This document shows, piece after piece, positions 23,438 to 35,811 of a stretch of 64,000 nucleotides of DNA. The notes below the pieces were generated by a model. The model saw only the letters and a list, made by a program, of their open reading frames with translations. It was not told where the DNA came from and ran no database searches. The position numbers were made by a program, and so were the translations under genes. Numbering within the stretch: position 1 is the first letter of the stretch; each line of letters begins with the position of its first letter. This DNA is from Cerrena zonata (taxonomy: Eukaryota > Basidiomycota > Agaricomycetes > Polyporales > Cerrenaceae): positions 992,001 to 1,056,000 of the forward strand of contig JASBNA010000008.1 in assembly GCA_038087015.1 (NCBI GenBank), given 5' to 3'.

Positions 23438-25757
23438 CTAATTGCAAGTGTCTGGAGAGGTGGTGTTCTGACCGGGAATGAGTCCGTAAGCCGCCTTGAT
23501 AAGATCGGCAGCTCTCTCTGCTATGATATAAACAGGTCCTTGAATGTGACACTCAGGTATGACAGGCTAAACAAAAGTAAGCGGAAACCTAACCAGTCAC
23601 AATGTAAATAAACTCACGAAGACAGAAGCATCGACAATCCGCACACCCAAGGCCATCTTCAACCTCAAGTTCGAATCCACAACGCCCCATGGAGCACCAT
23701 AAGGCGACATCCTAGCGGTACCACCTGGATGATTAACGGTGACAGAGTTATTGCGAGCGAATGCGGCTTTGGCTTCGTCGGTAGTAGCAGTAGCGAGATC
23801 ACCGAATGGCACGGGTTTGAACTCGGCTTGCCAAGACGAAGACGCGAGGAACGTCTGTGCATCGTTGATAGCCTGAACCATTGCTTGGATGTCGAAATCC
23901 GAAGTCAGGATTCTAGGGTCAATGATAGGTTTGTCGAAAGGATCATCGGAAGCAAGGGTGACCGATCCGTCTGCGGGAGAGAGATTGAATTGATATCAGC
24001 GTGGAAGAGAATAGTCACTCACTAGAAGTAGGGGAGACTACATTGGTCAAGACGGTGATAAAGTTTCCTGTTGATGGTTGGGGGACTGTTCCGAACGGCG
24101 CGAACCCATCCTATCAGAGTGTCAGTTCAATTTGTGAGGCATGCTACCTCGTATACGTACAACAAAGATTAGCTCGGTATGAGACGATTGGGGACCTGCA
24201 GCAGGGTCACTTATACCCTCCAGAGCCGAAGAGTTGGGGGGAAGTCGCATGAACGCGAGCGTATTCCCAGGACTGTCTACGAACAAACCTTGACGGGCTC
24301 CGATCCATTCACCAAGTGTAGCATTTAGAATGCTTCCATTGCGAAGAACATCGTCCCATGTACCGTTCGAGGAGACGGAGAAGTAGTTCGGGACAAGAGG
24401 GTGGTCAACAAGGTTGAGACCTACATCTGGAGAGTTGACGAGAGGCTTGATGGAGGAGTTCTTGAATGCGGAAGGGGGACCAATTCCAGACAGAAGGAGG
24501 AGTTGAGGAGTTCCGATAACACCCGCTGCGAGAATAATTTCTTTGCGTGCACAAACTTCAATTGGAGTACCTGATAGAACGTCGCAAATGGTTCAGGATC
24601 ATAAAAACGATATTTATGTAAAGTTATACGTACTTGTATTGGATTGGGCAATTTCAAGCTTCTGGAAAATAGGCGTGTATCCACTCTTGCCAGACTGAAC
24701 TAGTTTTGTAGCCCGAGTATTGATCAAGATGTCCAGATTCGTTCGGTTCTCCACTGGTTCTAGGTATGCTGTCGCCGCACTGCTTCGTTCTCCGCCTCCG
24801 ACAGAAGATTGCATGAAACCTGTAGAATTTGTTATATGGTGTTGGTGGAAAGAAAATGGCTATTGTACGCACCAACTCCGACAAAGTTTCCAGAATTGAA
24901 ATCTTCATTGAAAGCAAAACGGCCACCGAGCTGTTTGCTGGCAGAGACAACAATGTCGTCAATCGGGAGAGGGAAGCCGGGAACACTGACTTCCACCGGG
25001 CCATTACCGTGAACAGTTGGGTCTACTTGTCTGAGGGTGCTATGGTTATCAGCAGGTGGAACAAGACGCGAGCTCTGTTCAATATTAGCAACAGATCTAC
25101 ATCCATCGTACCAGTGACCGGATAGGACACACCTTCAGGTAGTATTGTTGCACCGAATCCCATGACCAACCTGCATCCTGTGTGAGGTCAGCCCAGCGAT
25201 CCCAGACGTCATCCGAGCCACGGTTGAAAGTAAGGAGATCTGACCAATTGCGATTGAGATTGACTAATAAGATAATAAATAAAACTCCTACGCACTGACG
25301 CTGCTGCTCCCTCCAAGAACGAAGCCTCTTGTGTATGGGATAACTCGGTTATTGAGGCCAGTTTGAGGGGTGGTTGTGAAGTTCCAATCGACTGATGTGC
25401 CAGGTAAAGTGACTCCAAGGAACGGCACTTGAACTGGAAGGATATCCTTGTTACTAATCCAACTGTCAGATCGTATAAGAGTCAGAAAAGGATAATCATA
25501 CTCTATTCCTGCCTCGATAACAAGAACCGTAATGTTATCAACTTCCGACAGCCTATTGGCTAGAACGCTACCAGCGGTTCCGCCTGCACTTCTCCATTAG
25601 AAACCAGCTTGGAGGACGACGTGCATCACTTACCTCCCACAATGACAAAATCATAGGTCGTTGTCGTCAGTTGATCTGGAGAGGTAAAGATCTTGGCTTG
25701 ACATCTGTAGAGTAGCACGGAAATAGCCAAATACAAAGTGGACTGAATATGAAACAT
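23438..25757 (-). CDS. secreted GMC-family FAD oxidoreductase (aryl-alcohol oxidase-like)
   Basis: Ten exons: 25634-25757, 25502-25583, 25296-25453, 25133-25263, 24873-25074, 24634-24819, 24161-24570, 24023-24110, 23618-23970, 23438-23566; 620 aa, all in frame. A hydrophobic N-terminal signal is followed by TYDFVIVGGGTAGSVLANRL (FAD-binding Rossmann motif, about 33-52), the GMC signature LGGSSSV near 118, a second GMC signature around AAGVIGTPQLLLLSGIG, NHPGGTARM with His541 and PECHIQGP with His585. The two histidines are 44 residues apart, as in aryl-alcohol oxidase (remembered). Family role: oxidation of alcohols with O2 or another acceptor, making H2O2. The substrate is not decided by sequence; aryl-alcohol, methanol or sugar oxidation are possible. 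It lies between two adenylate-forming genes. Confidence 0.88.
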
Positions 25758-26724
25758 GGTTGGCATGAGGGACGTTCAAGAACCGACGACGAGAGTTGTC
25801 CACCTAACGGCGAGGACCCCTATACTCACGACACCCTGACGTGTTATAGGAGAGAGACACAAAGGGTCGATGATATGATGGAGGCGAATACCCCTCTTCC
25901 GACGCCATGTACATCCTCCTCGCCGCATGCCTGTGTCAAGAAGCCGAACAAATATTTGATCACCCCTTGCATTTAGAAGTGATGCAACTCCCGGCGACCG
26001 CGGTAACGTCGGACAGTGCTAACTTGAGGCTTCAGGTATGTATGTATTCTAAAAGGGTCCGTGGCAAACTCGAGCAAGCCTAAATTTGCAGCAAGTTTGG
26101 TCCCGAGAACACATTAGCAAACGTGCGCACGTCGACCTGTACTGCTCTCGGCCAACAAAGAACGAAGACATTGACGTGTAGACGTAAACGACACCGGGTG
26201 CAGATGGGAATGTCGTCTCACGGTGAGAGGCCTGAGATCTGTAAATAGCTTCCTGACCTGTACTCTGACGCCCACAAAATGATGATGTGGTTTTCTATCC
26301 AAATCCAGTGAAGCAAGTTCGAGTTCATCATCGTACCTGACACAGGACCCTTGACTGCCAGTCTCTACCCGTCACGATCAGATGCGGCTATAGGATTCTC
26401 TGGCTTGGATAAAGTTTTCGGATTCATTCATCCAGGATCGCGCTCACACAGCGGCGGCATGTCGTTGTTCCGATACTTGTCTTGTCACAATGTAAGGATG
26501 CCAATGTTGGCCGTAGAGGTATGTACATCAAATATGCAATAGTATGACAAGAGAGCCTACACCGGGAGGTCAATGCTTCGAGGTCGAACATTGGGAATAT
26601 CCACTGACGCAACACAGCGTAGTAGAACGATTTGTCTTCGAGTTTTCTCAATGAATACCCCGAATTATAAAGCGAATAGCTTTTCATGCTTGGCGATGGT
26701 TGTCTTCTGTACAGTGATGTGAAA
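25758..26724. other. intergenic
   Basis: Divergent-side DNA upstream of the GMC gene; only short frames without similarity that can be recognised. Confidence 0.5.
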
Positions 26725-26924
26725 CTAACGTCCTAATTCATAAGGTTCTGTCGGATCGACAGCTTCTTTGCCCCAAATGTGTTCGTTGTACTGCTCAGCC
26801 TTGACATACTCCTGTAGTATTGGACATCCTGCGGCTCAATTTCTGGGTCTGTTCGTCAGGCACCAACCTTGGTGCGAGGTCGTACTTCATGATTATGCCA
26901 ATCAGTCACTGTACGACGAGGCAT
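26725..26924 (-). CDS. possible small two-exon protein, 47 aa, function unknown
   Basis: Exon 26868-26924 (MPRRTVTDWHNHEVRPRTK) joins in frame through a 56-nt GT-AG intron to exon 26725-26811, which reads EYVKAEQYNEHIWGKEAVDP, then TEPYELGR and a stop. The second exon has an amino-acid-like, charged composition, and removing the intron keeps one frame. I do not recognise it. It could be a short mitochondrial-type protein or the 3' end of a larger model whose 5' exons I could not find. Confidence 0.35.
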
Positions 26925-27140
26925 ATGTCTAAAGCTGTATGATAGGATATAGCATCGATAACTGAGGGCGAAGAGCTCGCCGTAGATATGGTTTGATATG
27001 TCACGGCGGCGGAAACCGTCATAGGTGAGTGATACTGATGTCTAAATTTCATCCTTTCTCATCCATACATAAGAAGCTGATTGTGTGTTGTTTAGGTGCT
27101 TCATCTCCTTTCACCGACCTGTTTGTACCACATAGAATCA

Positions 27141-28721
27141 ATGTCTGCCCCTCCGGGTCTTCCTCCCATCCCTCCCATCATCGCCCAACTGTGAGCTGCC
27201 ACTTTTCGTCCATTTCTATCAGTAATTGACCTTTATTTTACAGCACGGGACCTCTTGTGAGGCGATCCTTCCACTCGTGTTGCGAATTTCGCTCTAAGAT
27301 GTTTTACAGCTCCTTGGTCATTTCTTCAACTGGGGTCTGTTCGGGGCCTTGACGGTACAAACATGTAAATCATCACCACATCATCTAGGAGGTGGGCACG
27401 GTACTAACACTCCTTATCTAGATATATACTACCTCGCGTTTCCATATGATAGGCTTCTTCCGAAGTGTATCGTAGGATTTACGTTTGTCATCGAACTGTT
27501 ACAGACGGTACTAGCCACAAAAGATGCCTTTCGTAATTTCGGGACAGGTTGGGGAAACATGGCAGACTTGGATGCCGTTGGTCTTTTGTGGTTTAGCGTC
27601 CCCGTCCTTGGAAGCATCAGTGAGTGATACATATACGTCGCTTCCACAGCCAGTGAGCGCTGACACCTCTGCTTTTAGTCAGTTGTGCCGCACAGCTCTT
27701 TTATGCATGGCGTGTCCGTATTCTAGGTAGAAATAATTGGATCGTTGCTATAATTGTAGTGGTATGTGTCTATCTCTCGGGTCTTACCCGAAACTAAATC
27801 CCGTTTGCAGTTGTCGTTCGTCCAGTGCGGTGCCGGAATATACTCTGGAGGTTTAGCTCATGTTGTTGGACGATTCTCGGAAGGTAACTCTTTTACCTTA
27901 TTTCCGTCCATGATGTAACCTGAACCCGGTGTCTAGTTCAAAAGCGAGGATATATCAACACATGCGTAAGTCTTTCCGGCCTGTTATCCACAGCCCGTAG
28001 AATGCTTACTGTTGTCAACCAGATCTGGCTCGGTGGAACAGCTTTGTGCGATGTTATCATTGCGGCAAGCATGATATTTTACTTGCACAAGTCGAAGACG
28101 GGATTCTACATGACCTCTACACTATTGACCAGGTTCATTCGTCTGACCGTAGAAACGGGACTCACATGTGCGACTTTCGCCATCCTGGACCTTGCTCTGT
28201 TCCTCGCATTTCAAGAAAACAACTATCACCTTGCACCGAGTATCGCTTTAAGCAAACTATATTCCAACAGCTTGCTCGTGGTACGTTGAAGGGCGTCGAA
28301 GCATGCTATGTTATCTGACTAACGAACTCGCAGGTCTTCAATGCTCGTGTGACCATTGTCGCTGGCCGTAATCCTCCTCAAACGAACGAAATGTCTACTC
28401 TCGGAGCAATCACCGCTTCGCAATTTTCGACCACCGTTGTGACTCGAAGACACTCCGCCACTCACTATGATCCGAAGAATCAATCTATCCCTATTGCCAT
28501 CAACGTCTCACAACACAAAGAGTGTGAATCAGATGGTACTTCCGGTCGTGACAGTTACGCCATGGGCGAGGTTTGTGGGCCGTCACTATCAAGCTTCTTA
28601 ATGGAAATAATACTAACAATGCCTCAAACAGATGAACAAGCCTGGGCGCACAAGTCATGATGAGAACGAGACCGCTGAGAATAGTGTGATGAACATCGGG
28701 GGAATAATGTCCGTAGTTTGA
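27141..28721 (+). CDS. DUF6534-like seven-helix membrane protein
   Basis: Nine exons: 27141-27190, 27244-27256 (13 nt), 27310-27364, 27422-27619, 27679-27761, 27811-27883, 27937-28280, 28334-28570, 28632-28721; 380 aa. The N-terminus is Pro-rich (PPIPPIIAQLTGPL), followed by about seven hydrophobic helices: FFNWGLFGALTVQTYIYYLA, KCIVGFTFVIELLQT, the DAVGLLWFSVPVLGSISC region, IVAIIVVLSFVQCGAGIY, QIWLGGTALCDVIIAASMIF, TCATFAILDLALFL and the NSLLVVFNAR segment, then a polar tail. The WLGG.ALCDV.IA..M.YYL-type motif and layout match the large Agaricomycete family annotated as DUF6534, whose function is unknown. The family is very abundant, so its place between GMC and reductase genes may be chance. 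A possible 35-nt intron near 27977 was not used because reading through keeps the frame. Confidence 0.8.
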
Positions 28722-29072
28722 ATGATGGCCTTCAATGCGGCGCGAACGTATGCAAGACGGATCTGTCAATGTCAGTTACGAAAGTTTGCACGACATACTA
28801 TATCAACTTCTACCTAATAATACCCTGACGTTCAAACGTTCGTCTATTGTTTGAGTACGAAGAGGCTTGGAATTCTTGGCCTGAGTAACAATACCCTTCC
28901 GTCTAGTTTTGATACATTGACCTTTCGTTGTGGCAAGGTACGAACCAGGAGCCAGGTCAAGATTACGTCCATCTTATAGATGGGCTAGCGCGCTGATATT
29001 TAGAACAATAGATCTACGAGAGTATATACTACACACATTGAGTAAAGAGGAAAAATACAATTCGTAAGTAGA
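28722..29072. other. convergent intergenic region
   Basis: Holds the 3' ends of the DUF6534-like gene (+) and the adenylate-forming reductase (-). No frame of note. Confidence 0.6.
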
Positions 29073-32000
29073 TTACAAGTGTCCAACTTTCCGCCAATAG
29101 GATACCCACGAAGTAACATCACCCACAGACAACTCTTTAATACCCTCCCTTAACGTCTGAGAGCCGCTCAACGCGTTCGTGATATCCATACGTACAACGC
29201 CATAAGTCTCGGAATTCTGGCTCACCGACTCCAAAGCACTCTCCTTGAAGAATTCAACCATCTTCAATGCCGGGTTTCGTCCATCATCGCTATTTGCTGC
29301 GCTCTTTTCCAACAAGTCTACCCATGTCGCGAAAGGGACCAAGGGAATACCCAGAACTTTAGCAAGTGGTTCGAGGAGAGCGGTAGCTTGTACGGGTTGG
29401 GAATGTGTAAGGTGAGCTATGTATGGGCTGGCATCTGATGAAGACGCATCTCGAAGATCTACGATTGCACGCGCGGCATCTTCAGCACTAATCCACGAGA
29501 TTTCCTGCGGTACGATGTTAGTATACCGATCACCGTTAAACAAGAAGATTTCACGAACCTTGTCTTCGGTAGGCAATGCCCCGAGATATACGCTCGATTT
29601 CACGATACTGGGGACCCACTCGGTCGGCTTCCAAGCCCCTGATTTAGAGCCTGCTATTTGTCCAACACGAACAATGACCGGTCGTAGAGGTGTCTTCTCA
29701 GCCACGAGAGCCGCCAATTTCTCGCATACCCACTTAGATTCCCTGTAACCGGTACCAAGGGCGCTCTGCGGTGGAACGAGAGTCTCCAAAGCCTTTCCGG
29801 ATACCATTGTGGGGTCTAAAAAATAGACACGGTAATTATTAAATGAAAGATAAATGCATGAGAGGAGAATGTTACTTACTATGACGGAGAACGGCTACTG
29901 AACTCGTAAACAGGACCCTTGGGGGTTGAGCGTGAGGAGAAGCTAGCGATAAATCGAGCAAACCGCGGAATGCGCGAATGTGAGGCTCGAAAGACTCCAA
30001 TGTGACCTTCCAGTCTACATGATAAGCTAATATAGACAATGCATAGTCAGAATTTTTAGTGCAAAAACCCAATGAGTGAAGGAGTGAAACGTACCGTTAT
30101 GGACAATATGGGTGACACTGGTGAGGATCTGTAAAATGATAATAGGTTTCGGCACTTAAATGAGTATGAATCATGATATGGACACACCTCGTCAAACAGC
30201 TCCTTCGGCAAACCTAATTGAGGCTCCGTCAAGTCGGTTTCCAAAAGAATCACTTTGGGTGAGTCGAGAACCGCCGTGTCGATACCTCTTTCAACGAAAA
30301 CTGCCTTCTGCCTCTCTCCCAACGTCTTTCCCTCTCTTGACTTCCTATTCAATGCATAAACCTTTCCAACCTGATCCGACTGGATCAGAGTCGAAAGAAG
30401 AGAAGCACCTAGTCCACCGGTCGTTCCTGTCACCAAAACGACATCCAACCCATTCGATTGCGGGGCAGATGACGAAGGCTGATGGACAGGTAAGTCCTGA
30501 ATATACTTCTCTACCATTTCGAGCATGGTTCGAACGTTATCTGCAGATTCCACTTGATCGTTAATACCATTATTAGCCACAACACCTCCCAATGACGCTG
30601 TAGAGGAGACAAAAGCGGCCAACTTCGTGATGGAGGGGTGGTGATAGACGAAATTGACAGGGATCTGCCTTACATTCACGTCCGATGACGAATTGCGCAA
30701 GGCATGTAGGATTGAATTTCTGATCCATGTAGCTTGCAAGCTGACCCCGACATTGTCAATGAGAATGTATATTGAGGTCAACAATGTTTAGCACGAACCT
30801 ATCACAACCTCTATGGAAAAGATCATCTTCGTCATTGATATGCCCTTTGACGACAGTAGCTACTACCTTCTGTACGAAGGTAAGAGTACTATCCAGATCC
30901 CATTTGGACGGCGGGTGTAGACCTGTAAGAGAAGTTTCGTCGACACTTTGATAGAGGGCGTCGATCTCTGGCTCGTATAAAGAAATCATGGCTTGTCTGC
31001 GAACAGTGAACTTGGCGGTATATTCTAATGGTTTCTCTGGTGTAGCAATGAGGATCATCTAATAGGAGATTAATTAAAACACGAAGTTAGTAGGTCTAGT
31101 CAACGTACCTCTTTGAAAATACGTGAATGTTGTGGTGCATATTCATTTGCTTTCTCTACTGATGGCCTGTGAACCATAGGTTAAGTTGGGGGTTATGTGA
31201 TAAAGAGGACGACTGCGTTACCAAATAAGATCCCTAAATTCGATCAATTTCTGTTGATCACTTGGATCAAACCTATACTGTTCTCTGGGATCGACAAGAA
31301 CGCCAGCGTTGAACCTTCCGCGACCGAACATAACGGTAGCTTCGATATGCGGGTCATGATGAAGGATACTCTCTAATCAAAACATCAGTCAGACCCAATA
31401 TAATCAGAAATATCCATATTAGACCTCACCTAGCGGGCCCGGATTTGTCTGCAGAATTGTCGGATTAATAGATATATAAAGATAAATAGACGGAACCATA
31501 CCTTCTCTCCTGTGCTATGAATAATCTGGTTGTCGACCCGATCGATAATCTTCCAATACCCCGGTTTCGTAGGATGTGGCTCCAAGTAGTCACTGGTAGC
31601 ATATGCGGCACGCTTCTCTCCATCCACGTCTACAGTCGCATTCAGTACATTGGGTAAATGATACTTGTTCGGCTGTACATGTATAAGTGATGTCAGAGAG
31701 CCGAAGATTCAAATAGTATCAACATGTAGAAAGCCGTACCAAAATGAAAGCTTCAGAGTAGCCGCTCTCGTCTCGTATGAAATGTGGAGTGATATTAGAG
31801 GTAAACCGGAAATATTCCCATTCCTTATCGAGGCGTTCTATAGTCGATTATCAGAATACCCCCTGAGTAGCATGTTGTAGAAAGTAACAAACCGGGGTAC
31901 AGTGGGCTCATGATACCACATTCACCTCTATTTCGATGTCAGAACAAAAAAAAACGATAGGGTATGAATTACTCACATTCCATAAGTGTTGAATATATCA

Positions 32001-33439
32001 ATACCCTTGTCGGTTAGTTCATCACCAACCGCCTTCGACAAAGGTCCTCCGCCAAAGAACTTAAAGGATTTTAACGATGAAAACCCGAAAAGAAAGGATT
32101 AGAACTTACGACGCCCTTAGTCTTTTGCAAAATCTTGACAGCGTCAGGATCTCGTGCCCAATCCTAGCAGAAAGTCAGGCACAATGTATCTTAATGGAAC
32201 GGTAAACATACCTCAACGAAAGTCGGTACACAGAAAACGATATCACTCTTTGTAGCAGCGAATCCTTTAAGCACGGTCTCCGACGTAATCGGCAATGAGG
32301 GGGAGCAAGGGCGAAGGGCATTTAAGATGAGACCGCAGGAAGCCTAGTAGTGATAAGTATATGTTCGATTACGACACGATAGGGGGAATACTCACAGTCC
32401 AAGCGGTTTGGATCATCCCCATACCATGGAAGAAGGGAATAGAATGTGTACTCATACGAAGACCTGTCTTGTCCAGTTCCCCGAAGACTAAAATCGCAAG
32501 TTAGTAAATAGAGAAACGTCATTGCACAAATATTCCTTACATGGGGCAAAGCATAATGCTAGATAACGGTAATGCGTGAATCGGATAGGTTTCGGATAGG
32601 CAGTCGATCCTGTTCGAGGATCGCGTAGACGTCAGTGGATTGGTCTTAGCAGATACTAAGTCGTAAACTAACCGGAAGAATGCGACATGATGGCCAAATC
32701 GTCCATCTTGTAGTCAACCTTCGGCAAATACACAAAGTCGTCCTTCTCGCCAGCTGCACTGAACTGAGGATATAAATCTTCGAAAACAGGCATCTTCCAC
32801 ATCTTCGGCGGTTTCCAACCTTCTCCGCCGGCATAATTCTGGTTCTGACTTTCCATCAGCTGGAGTGCGTTATGCGCGACCGTTTGCAAATTCTCTTCAA
32901 CTCCGACGAAGACATGGGAGCTATTAGACTTGGTCAATAGATGGGCGACCGCTCCTGCTGAATTTCGGGGAGAGATGAAAAAAGCGCTATATCCGGCTCG
33001 GACGATACCGACAAGGAAGGTGAAGTAAGTGATGAAATCTGATGTTGGTATTGATCAGATCGTCTGTGACCTGTGATGAGAAGTATGCAACGGTAGAAGA
33101 CATACCTGCAGAAGCCAAGATAGCTACAATAGGTCGTTCCTTGCCCTCAATCCTCTCTTCGTTCAATAATCTCTTCGCGTACCATCCGGATCTATGGACC
33201 CCTTTATTAGCTTCCTTCCAAGTGATTGTCCGGATAGTCCCATCGTCTTCGCCAAACTCGAATAATATATGATCGGAGGAGTGCTCAGCGTGCCAGTCGT
33301 ATATTTCGGGAACACTAAGCGAACCGTCAAGAGGTGGGATCTTGAATGTACTACAGTTATGTCCCTGAGTTTTGGGTAACGGCGGGAAAGGGAGGGATTG
33401 GTAAGTATCAGGGTTGGTAGAAAGCTGTGGGACAGTCAT
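29073..33439 (-). CDS. adenylate-forming reductase (A-T-R, NRPS-like carboxylic acid reductase)
   Basis: Eighteen exons: 33106-33439, 32673-33038, 32541-32609, 32396-32487, 32212-32343, 32110-32163, 31977-32059, 31893-31927, 31740-31837, 31502-31672, 31430-31448, 31222-31372, 31109-31166, 30799-31058, 30188-30740, 30095-30128, 29880-30026, 29073-29815; 3399 nt, 1132 aa, no break. The A domain carries HSSGSTAYPKP near 230-240 and NTYGIGECG. The carrier domain has LFHRGCDSLQATW with the phosphopantetheine Ser641, whose codon is split by an intron. The reductase domain has VTGTTGGLG near 744-752 and the YRESK pair Tyr909/Lys913. Family role: acid to acyl-AMP, thioester on the carrier arm, NADPH release as aldehyde or alcohol. 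The substrate (amino acid or aryl acid) cannot be read from sequence alone. The adenylation-only gene at 20-22 kb is its paralogue. Confidence 0.93.
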
Positions 33440-34303
33440 GGTGCTCGAAGTGATCTACGGAAAACAATTGAGAAGACGTTAGTAGAATGTAGACATGAAT
33501 CTAGAGGGACGAACCTGAAGGCAATCGAACGGTTAAGGTTAAGATAGAAGGCGACGATCCTCCTTCAGAAGACAGCTTTACGGAGCGTGATAGAATCCGC
33601 AGAACTATGGGAGTTAGCCCGGGATGACTTAAGTATCGGATAGATGGATGGGGGCGCCGAGTTGTAGATCAGAAATGCGTAACGGAACGATGAGATTCAG
33701 GAATCATTGTACATCCATCATCACAAGGAACAGAGGGAAACTCTGTTTTAGTTGCTCACCCGGCCCTATCATTGGTCCGCCAACATGGATGGTATACAAA
33801 TACTTCTACGTGATTGCGAAAGACATATAGAAATATGGTAGAATCTGGTAGAATCGGAGGAAGTACGGCAGCCAATTCAGAGCACAGTGGCGCTCAATGA
33901 GCCCCCTTGATAATATTTGGTGATGTCCAGTACGAAGAAGGGAGATGGAAGAGGTGTAGTGCCAGAGCCAATAACGTGCACTCCGAGTCTCATGCAGTCC
34001 CTTGATGCATCAGGCATGAGATAACCATAAGCGCTCGGGAAGAACGAGCACCCACCAAATATAGCCGAATCTATGCTTTACTTTCGGTGGCATGCGCAGT
34101 TGCCTCACAATTCGTCGGGCCTCATCTCGTTGGGATCTCAGTAGATAACCTTCTCAACGCTGCCGTCGTATTAGCGAAGTAAGGTACATCATGATGTACA
34201 GTTTATATAAGTATACCGACGAAAATGGATCCATGTCAAGTATCAATACTATGTCATGGATTTTGGAACGGATAACTTGCTATAACTTGGCGCACTAAAC
34301 ACC
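33440..34303. other. intergenic
   Basis: Promoter side of the reductase; no coding frame of interest seen. Confidence 0.5.
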
Positions 34304-34569
34304 TTATACCCGTCTTTTATTCGACCATGCAGATGCGATATCGTCTTCGGCCTCCAACATCTTGACATCTTGATCGGTCTTCCCGTGAACCACGTTCCAT
34401 TGACACCCGCGAATCTATCCCAACATGAAAGACCATGGACTTTACAATAATATCATCTCTTCACCAAGGGGTGATAGAATACAATCTCACCGAGAATGCC
34501 CTTAGCGAAGATTGAGAGTGAGATTATCCATACGGTCATTCTGGTGAGTGCGTGAACAGAATGGGACAT
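34304..34569 (-). CDS. possible small single-helix membrane protein, 65 aa
   Basis: Exon 34483-34569 encodes MSHSVHALTRMTVWIISLSI, then FAKGILGEI, i.e. a short head and one hydrophobic helix. Exon 34304-34414 continues IRGCQWNVVHGKTDQDVKML and a charged tail ending KRRV. The intron is 68 nt with GT...TAG ends and both exons stay in frame. A small inner-membrane protein with a charged tail would fit, for instance a mitochondrial assembly factor, but I do not recognise a family. The donor gtattc is weak, so the exact border is uncertain. Confidence 0.45.
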
Positions 34570-34901
34570 GGTCGATCAAAGGTCCTGAGATCTAATACAC
34601 AAGCCTATACGGATATAAGACCGTCGTGAGGAAAAAAAGTCAATACAGTAAGGAACGAGAAAGTGCTTTGACGGGACCCTAGAGACCGTCGAGAGAACTT
34701 TGTGGCGTACACACTTGGGCAGGAACACCGGAATAGCCGATTATGCAGCGGTGATCGACAGGAACACAAACGTAAAGAGTTTTTGATCTGGGATTGTACA
34801 TGGTGATAGGAGGGTAAAGAAGCTGGTAGAGAGTCCACAAGTTAAGAGTAGTATGATACAGAGCAAGCGTTAGTAAAAAATAGAACACCATGATATGCAA
34901 A

Positions 34902-35811
34902 TCACTCGTATGTCGAGTTTAGGAATTGTAGGAGACTCTCGCGGTTAGCATCGCGTTGCAAGTCTGCTGCGTCCTTGTGTACCTTGAGTTTGATCTCAGT
35001 TATGAGATGGCCGTTAGTAAGGCACAGATTAAGATAACAAATATAATTTACCTTCTTCCCTGTTAAGACGCTTCTTCGCTCATCCTTTCCCAACCTATCC
35101 TTACTCTTCTCCTTTTTCTTCTTATCCTTTCGTCGTCTCCTCTCGCTTTTCTTGTCGTCATCACGATGACTATGCTTTGATTTGGACCGATGGTGTCTTC
35201 TATCACGAGACGGCGACCTTGATCGGGAATGGTGCTTACGCCTTGAGGATGACGGTCGTCCTACGTCCACGGAAGAATCTTCAGATCGGGTTGTTTCGGA
35301 CGCACATGAACTTGAGCGCGAAGGCGAACGATGGCTACCACCTTTACGTCCCTGAAAGAAACAGAGACTACAGCTGTGAATTTATTTTCTAGTTTGCGAA
35401 TAAGCGCATACGTACCCGCTCACGACCTCGATGTCGTTCTGGTGATTTATCGAATTTAGAGGTATCCCTTGAGCTTCGGTGTGATGAGTTGGACAAGTGG
35501 TAGGACTCGTCGTCCCTCCGTTTGGACTCGTCGCGATATCTCGAAGACCGAGATTTGTCGCCTCCGTGTCTTTGGTCTCCCGACCGTCGCCGGGAGGGAG
35601 GAGACCTTGAACGGCTCCTTCCACGCTTCCCAGCTTCAGTATTGCGTTATAATATTATGTGGTGGATTTATTTGTCATTTCGCGTGATGTTTCACCAAGT
35701 GAAAGGCAGCCAGAAGAACAAAACAGAGATTAGTTCGACGTTACTGTAGCACGATCAGTTATGGAATAGGTTACCATCTCTTCTTTCATAGGCTTCTTCA
35801 TACCTCCCCAT
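34902..35811 (-). CDS. Arg/Ser-rich, Lys-rich nuclear-type protein
   Basis: Four exons: 35775-35811, 35416-35633, 35052-35351, 34902-34994; 215 aa. After a short acidic/basic start (MGRYEEAYERRD) the protein is dominated by RS and RR/KK runs (RSRSRSPPSRRR, HSRSRSPSRDRRHH, KKKKEKSKD), then ends in a less biased, probably helical seg­ment DAADLQRDANRESLLQFL. RS-rich proteins are commonly splicing-associated and localise to nuclear speckles; this one has no RNA-recognition motif, so a role in RNA processing is only suggested by composition. Confidence 0.7.

Noticed and set aside
27977..28011. Short intron in the DUF6534-like gene
   Set aside because: At 35 nt it is unusually short, and removing it breaks the frame while reading through keeps it.
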